Below are positions 60,686-64,000 of a stretch of 64,000 bases of DNA, one piece after another. The stretch lies in NCBI GenBank assembly GCA_038148895.1, contig JBBVGQ010000005.1; one strand, 5' to 3'. How positions within the stretch are numbered: position 1 is the stretch's first letter; each line of letters opens with the position of its first letter. The translations under genes were made by a program, and so were the position numbers. This DNA comes from Tamlana sp038148895 (lineage in GTDB: Bacteria > Bacteroidota > Bacteroidia > Flavobacteriales > Flavobacteriaceae). Below the pieces are notes generated by a model. That model ran no database searches. It was not told where the DNA came from and was given only the letters and a program-made list of their open reading frames with translations.

Positions 60686-60711
60686 TACCACTTATTACCA
60701 CATTATACCAC
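60686..60711 (-). promoter_or_regulatory. MraZ operator: three GTGGTA direct repeats at 10-bp period
   Basis: On the minus strand GTGGTA occurs at 60711-60706, 60701-60696 and 60691-60686, exactly one helical turn apart. MraZ of other bacteria binds TGGG- or GTGG-type direct repeats with 10-bp spacing. The array covers the -33 region of the promoter, so binding should repress the whole cluster. Confidence 0.8.
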
Positions 60712-60924
60712 TTTGTTGATAAATTTTCGACCAAAACCGCATTTTACCGAGCTTCTAAGAGACAAAGGCAGCAATAGCCCGTGTTTGCCCGGGCAAAAAA
60801 TTCCCAAACCGAAATAAAACCCCTGTTAACATCTTAATCTTTTAACATAAAAAATTTCATTTAAGAGGACAGAAACTATTTTATTAGGAAAAAATTAATT
60901 TCATGGATTTATCAATGATTTAAC

Positions 60925-60932
60925 TATATTTG
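60925..60932 (+). promoter_or_regulatory. -7 promoter box TATATTTG of the hydrolase-engB unit
   Basis: Perfect TAnnTTTG box 25 bases before the ATG at 60958, divergent from the mraZ promoter. Confidence 0.6.
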
Positions 60933-60957
60933 TTTTTAATGACTGACTAACTTATTG

Positions 60958-61722
60958 ATGGCGCATCGTTTAAAAAAAGAAAAGAATTACAACTATATTG
61001 AGGCAGGAGAAGGCACCCCTATTATTGTGTTGCACGGCCTTATGGGCGGGTTGAGTAATTTTGATTCTGTAACCGAATTTTTTAGCAATAAAGGATACAA
61101 AGTATTGATTCCTGAGTTACCAATTTACTCCATGTCCTTACTTAAAACCAACGTAAAAAGCTTTGCTAAATACCTTCATGACTTTATTGTGTTTAAAGGC
61201 TATAAAGAGGTTATTTTACTTGGAAATTCACTGGGCGGCCATATAGGTTTGTACCACACCAAAATGTTTCCTGAAAGCGTAAAAGCTTTAATCATTACGG
61301 GCAGTTCTGGGCTTTACGAAAGTGCCATGGGCAGTGGCTATACCAAACGTAGCGACTATGAGGTCATCAAGAAAAAGGCACAGGATGTTTTTTACGACCC
61401 TGCTGTTGCTACCAAAGAAATTGTTGATGAAGTTTACGAAACCGTTAACGACCGAAACAAACTGATAAAAACCTTGGCCATTGCGAAAAGCGCCATACGA
61501 CATAACATGGGTAAGGATTTGCCAAAAATGCTAACAAAAACCTGCATTATTTGGGGCAAAAATGATAACGTAACCCCACCTGAGGTTGCGGTAGAGTTTA
61601 ACACTCTTTTGCCTAATTCTGAATTGTTTTGGATTGATAAATGTGGGCACGCCGCCATGATGGAACATCCAGATGAGTTCAACCAAATTATGGATGCTTG
61701 GTTGCAGAAAAACGGCTTTTAA
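60958..61722 (+). CDS. Alpha/beta-hydrolase-fold protein
   Basis: This 254-aa cytosolic protein has the classical fold: oxyanion loop IIVLHGLMGG (about residue 23), nucleophile elbow LLGNSLGGHIG (Ser at about residue 94), an Asp in IIWGKNDNVTPP, and the catalytic His in DKCGHAAMMEHP (about 230). The substrate is unknown. ATG 60958 was preferred over the TTG one codon upstream. It lies 39 bp before engB and probably shares its message. Confidence 0.9.
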   Translation: MAHRLKKEKNYNYIEAGEGTPIIVLHGLMGGLSNFDSVTEFFSNKGYKVLIPELPIYSMSLLKTNVKSFAKYLHDFIVFKGYKEVILLGNSLGGHIGLYHTKMFPESVKALIITGSSGLYESAMGSGYTKRSDYEVIKKKAQDVFYDPAVATKEIVDEVYETVNDRNKLIKTLAIAKSAIRHNMGKDLPKMLTKTCIIWGKNDNVTPPEVAVEFNTLLPNSELFWIDKCGHAAMMEHPDEFNQIMDAWLQKNGF

Positions 61723-61761
61723 AAAAATTCCTGATTTCTCTGGAATACAAAAACTCTTGAT

Positions 61762-62367
61762 TTGAAAATAAAAACAGCTGAATTTGTTGTTAGTAACTCT
61801 GATGTAGCAAAATGTCCCAATAGCCGTTTGCCAGAATATGCCTTTATTGGGCGAAGTAATGTTGGTAAATCTTCGTTAATCAACATGCTTACGGGCAGAA
61901 AAAGCTTGGCCAAAACCTCGGGGAAACCTGGGAAAACACAGCTCATCAACCATTTTTTAATCAACAAAAACTGGCATTTGGTAGATTTACCGGGCTATGG
62001 TTACGCCAAAGTTTCCAAATCCTCAAAAAAAGTATTTCAAAAATTTATCACCCAATATTTTAGTCTGCGCGAGCAATTGGTCACTGCATTTGTTTTAGTG
62101 GATATTAGGCACGAACCCCAAACCATAGATTTAGAATTTATGCAATGGCTTGGCGAAAACGGTATACCATTCTCCATTATTTTTACAAAAGCCGACAAGC
62201 TAAAACCAAAAGCCATAGAAAGGCACATTGGACACTACAAAACCATACTTTTGGAAACTTGGGAGGAGATGCCTAATTACTTTGTTACCTCATCAACAAA
62301 AATCATAGGGCAAGAAGAACTTTTGGGCTATATTGATGAGTTGAACGGGAATATGGAGTTGAGCTAA
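61762..62367 (+). CDS. engB: Ribosome biogenesis GTP-binding protein EngB/YsxC/YihA
   Basis: This 201-aa GTPase is needed for 50S subunit assembly. G1 GRSNVGKSSLINML (about residue 30), G3 DLPGYGYAKVSK (about 75) and G4 FTKADKLKP (about 142) are intact. The start codon is TTG, giving KIKTAEFVVSNSDVAKCP, the standard N-terminus. Downstream is a cassette-like region. Confidence 0.96.
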   Translation: MKIKTAEFVVSNSDVAKCPNSRLPEYAFIGRSNVGKSSLINMLTGRKSLAKTSGKPGKTQLINHFLINKNWHLVDLPGYGYAKVSKSSKKVFQKFITQYFSLREQLVTAFVLVDIRHEPQTIDLEFMQWLGENGIPFSIIFTKADKLKPKAIERHIGHYKTILLETWEEMPNYFVTSSTKIIGQEELLGYIDELNGNMELS

Positions 62368-62433
62368 AATAACAAGCCACCTCTCAATTTGTAAGAATAT
62401 TTTTTATATTTAGTGTAATAAATATAATGTAAA

Positions 62434-62451
62434 TAAACGCAATTGCGTTTA
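62434..62451. repeat. Perfect 18-bp palindrome TAAACGCAATTGCGTTTA
   Basis: The palindrome runs directly into TACAACTGTTGTGCAACA and could be a shortened version of the structured end element downstream of the TPR gene. Confidence 0.6.
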
Positions 62452-62478
62452 TACAACTGTTGTGCAACATTTGACCAA

Positions 62479-63246
62479 ATGAGAATAAACCTAACAATAA
62501 TCTACTTTCTTCTGTCAATTTCAGTAATTGGGCAAAATAACCCAATGGAATTGTATAATACTGGAAATTCAAATTTCAAATCTGGGAATTTTGAAAAAGC
62601 TATTGAGAATTATACAGAATTAATGAAAACCGTAGATGAAAAAACTGTCCAAAAGACTTGTTATATAAATCGCGGACTTTCATACGACCGACTTCAAAAA
62701 TACGATTTAGCAATTGCCGACTTTACAGAGGCAATTAAGTTAGATAGTACAGATATGGCTTCGTTTATTGACAGAGGACTTTCAAAAATGCACGCTGGAT
62801 ATTTGGAAAAAGCGAAAGAAGATTACAATTACGTTGTTTACAAAAACAATAACAACGGAATGATGGAAGCTGCTCTTTATTGGCTTGCTCAAATTCACTA
62901 CTCACAAGGAAAATTCGAGGAAGTAATAAAAAACTGTGACAGATATTTTACAATAAATTCAAATGACCCTGAATTGTATTTCATACGTGGAACCGCAAAC
63001 GATATGCTACGGAATTTTGAACGGTCAATTAAAGATTACGACAACGCAATTAAAATAAAACCAAACTATGTTCAAGCAATTGCTAATCGAGGAACAGCAA
63101 AGATTAATCTCTTTACTGGAAATGGAAATTTACAGCCAAGTAAAAAAGAAACGAAAAGTGCGTGTAAGGATTTAAAAAAAGCAAAAGAACTTGGTGATAA
63201 TGCAGTTGACGATTTGATTTATGTGTATTGCGACAGAAAAGAATAA
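62479..63246 (+). CDS. Exported tetratricopeptide-repeat protein
   Basis: This 255-aa protein has a signal peptide (MRINLTIIYFLLSISVIGQ) followed by TPR units: GNSNFKSGNFEKAIENYTELMK, NRGLSYDRLQKYDLAIADFTEAI, DRGLSKMHAGYLEKAKEDYNYVV, LAQIHYSQGKFEEVIKNCDRYF, RGTANDMLRNFERSIKDYDNAI and a final NRGTAKINLF. TPRs bind partner proteins; the partner is unknown. ATG 62479 is preferred over 62443, which would place the GTTGTGCAAC boundary inside the gene and break the signal peptide. Confidence 0.82.
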   Translation: MRINLTIIYFLLSISVIGQNNPMELYNTGNSNFKSGNFEKAIENYTELMKTVDEKTVQKTCYINRGLSYDRLQKYDLAIADFTEAIKLDSTDMASFIDRGLSKMHAGYLEKAKEDYNYVVYKNNNNGMMEAALYWLAQIHYSQGKFEEVIKNCDRYFTINSNDPELYFIRGTANDMLRNFERSIKDYDNAIKIKPNYVQAIANRGTAKINLFTGNGNLQPSKKETKSACKDLKKAKELGDNAVDDLIYVYCDRKE

Positions 63247-63269
63247 AAGAAACGGAATTAAAAAACGTT

Positions 63270-63402
63270 GCACAACAATGTATAACCACAATTACGGCGG
63301 ATTCGACTATGTCCGAATCCACTCGGAATTGCTAACGTCAGTGCTTAACCGAAAAACAAAGTAAACCAAACCGATAACTGACGGTTATACGAACCGTTGA
63401 GT
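63270..63402 (+). repeat. Structured attC-like element
   Basis: Outer core boxes are GCACAAC (63270-63276) and GTTGAGT (63396-63402). An inner pair GTATAACC / GGTTATAC (63280-63287 / 63383-63390) pairs perfectly, with spacers of 3-5 bases. Internal hairpins are GGATTCG / CGAATCC (63299-63305 / 63314-63320) and CGTCAGT / ACTGACG (63336-63342 / 63377-63383). The length of 133 bp lies in the attC range. The terminal boxes deviate from the RYYYAAC/GTTRRRY consensus on the 5' side. Confidence 0.45.
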
Positions 63403-63435
63403 AGTATACGGAAAGAGCCAAACATCAATCATTAA

Positions 63436-63876
63436 ATGAATTCAAAATCCAATCTTGAAATCTTTAACGCAAGAACTTTAAACTTTCCAGTAGAGGAAGT
63501 TTACAGGGCTTTTGCTGAACCCACCATTTTAAAAAATTGGTGGGGACCACATGGTTTTACGAACACCATTCATGAATTTGACCTAAAACCTAGTGGAAAA
63601 TGGATTTTAACCATGCATGGACCCGAAAAAGGCAATTACGAAAATTCTTCGGTCTTTGAAATTGTTAAACCTAACGAACTTGTAAGATGGAAACGGATTT
63701 CGCAACCATGGTTTGATATGGAAATTGCGTTCACAAAAATTGCCGATTCGAAGTCTCAAATTTCATTTCGGATGATTTTCAAAACTGTTGAAGAATGCAA
63801 CAAAATTAGAGGTTTCGCAGAACCAAAAAATGAAGAAAACTTTGATAGGTTGGAACAAGTGTTGGCAAACCTGTAA
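63436..63876 (+). CDS. SRPBCC/AHSA1-family protein
   Basis: This 146-aa protein is a START-like hydrophobic-ligand-binding domain of the Aha1-homologue type: NARTLNFPVEEVYRAFAEP at the start, LKNWWGPHGFTNT (the WWGP family mark, about residue 35), PSGKWILTMHGP and the closing helix ENFDRLEQVLANL. The ligand is unknown. It follows the attC-like element by 34 bp but no second element is seen after it. Confidence 0.88.
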   Translation: MNSKSNLEIFNARTLNFPVEEVYRAFAEPTILKNWWGPHGFTNTIHEFDLKPSGKWILTMHGPEKGNYENSSVFEIVKPNELVRWKRISQPWFDMEIAFTKIADSKSQISFRMIFKTVEECNKIRGFAEPKNEENFDRLEQVLANL

Positions 63877-63884
63877 TTAAAAAA

Positions 63885-64000
63885 TCACCCCTTAACATCC
63901 AAAGCATCCCTTAACGCATTACCAATAAGCATAAACGCCATAACCAAACTCATAATGCAAAGACCAGGTATTATGGCCAAATAGGGTTTTCCTAAAATAA
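63885..64000 (-). CDS. ABC transporter permease, DppC/OppC type (C-terminal end only)
   Basis: The 5' part of the gene is outside the window. The visible 38 residues read LGKPYLAIIPGLCIMSLVMA, then FMLIGNALRDALDVKG and stop. This IIPGL...L.GNALRDALD ending is that of peptide/nickel-type ABC permeases of the inner membrane. The stop is TGA at 63887-63885. Confidence 0.8.
   Translation of the reverse strand, partial: ILGKPYLAIIPGLCIMSLVMAFMLIGNALRDALDVKG

Larger units (their letters stand above)
62459..63402 (+). mobile_element. Integron-cassette-like unit carrying one TPR gene
   Basis: The unit starts at GTTGTGCAAC (62459-62468), contains a single gene in the usual cassette orientation, and ends with a ~133-bp structured element starting with the exact reverse complement GTTGCACAAC (63267-63276). 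In integron cassettes the first core half-site of the attC is complementary to the cassette's own 5' boundary, as seen here. No integrase gene is in the window. This is inference from layout. Confidence 0.4.

Noticed and set aside
60635..60691. Upstream GTG start for mraZ at 60691
   Set aside because: The codon lies inside an MraZ-box repeat and upstream of the -7 box, so it would not be in the message.

Overview
The window is chromosomal DNA of a member of the Bacteroidota, almost certainly family Flavobacteriaceae. The genome is AT-rich. Many genes are preceded by the Bacteroidota -7 promoter box TAnnTTTG. Lineage-typical families are present: DUF3078, DUF4197, DUF1684, the long PurM, GSIII together with a eukaryote-type GSII, DnaJ with a reduced zinc region, and the very long FtsZ. 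No plasmid, prophage or transposase gene was seen. A 95-N assembly gap lies at 43500-43594, inside a tandem-repeat gene.

Layout. 1-3945 (minus): an ABC-2 ATPase/permease pair of NatAB type, an MscS channel and a truncated outer-membrane protein gene. 3946-4250: a promoter plus two terminator hairpins, possibly a small RNA or an attenuated leader. 4251-5971: grpE-dnaJ chaperone operon. 6121-12828: mixed housekeeping and envelope genes (YceI lipoprotein, PAP2 phosphatase, TIGR01777 oxidoreductase, MnmD, IlvE, MazG-like hydrolase, lipoproteins). 13089-23543: M49 peptidase lipoprotein, SRPBCC-GyrI protein, CrcB, amidohydrolase, DUF1684 lipoprotein, then an MFS/YpdA/VOC gene run, an Lrp regulator and small proteins. 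23831-27292: a fused B12-dependent acyl-CoA mutase (IcmF) carrying three dispersed-repeat insertions in its reading frame. 27439-40647: purU, pyrF, prfA, class II ribonucleotide reductase, purM and two divergent glutamine synthetases. 40786-44413: a Ca/Na antiporter, two overlooked small ORFs and a 60-aa tandem-repeat protein. 44475-60711 (minus): tRNA-Arg(TCG), yqeY and the complete dcw cell-wall/division cluster from mraZ to ftsZ, controlled by a clear MraZ operator. 60925-64000: alpha/beta hydrolase and engB, a TPR gene flanked by integron-cassette-like (attC-like) ends, an AHSA1-type protein and the end of a peptide-type ABC permease.

How the genes work together. The dcw cluster makes lipid II with meso-DAP (MurE, MraY, MurD, MurG, MurC), flips and polymerises it at the septum (FtsW, FtsI, FtsL, FtsQ) and anchors the Z ring (FtsA, FtsZ). 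The purine and pyrimidine genes, glutamine synthetases and ribonucleotide reductase supply nitrogen and nucleotides. Both IcmF and NrdJ need adenosylcobalamin.

The most interesting signals are the cassette-like structure at 62459-63402, the repeats embedded in icmF, the MraZ box array that also fixes the mraZ start at a TTG codon, and two short promoter-to-terminator leaders at 4062-4149 and 19036-19202. Family names come from recognition of the protein sequences, not from a search.
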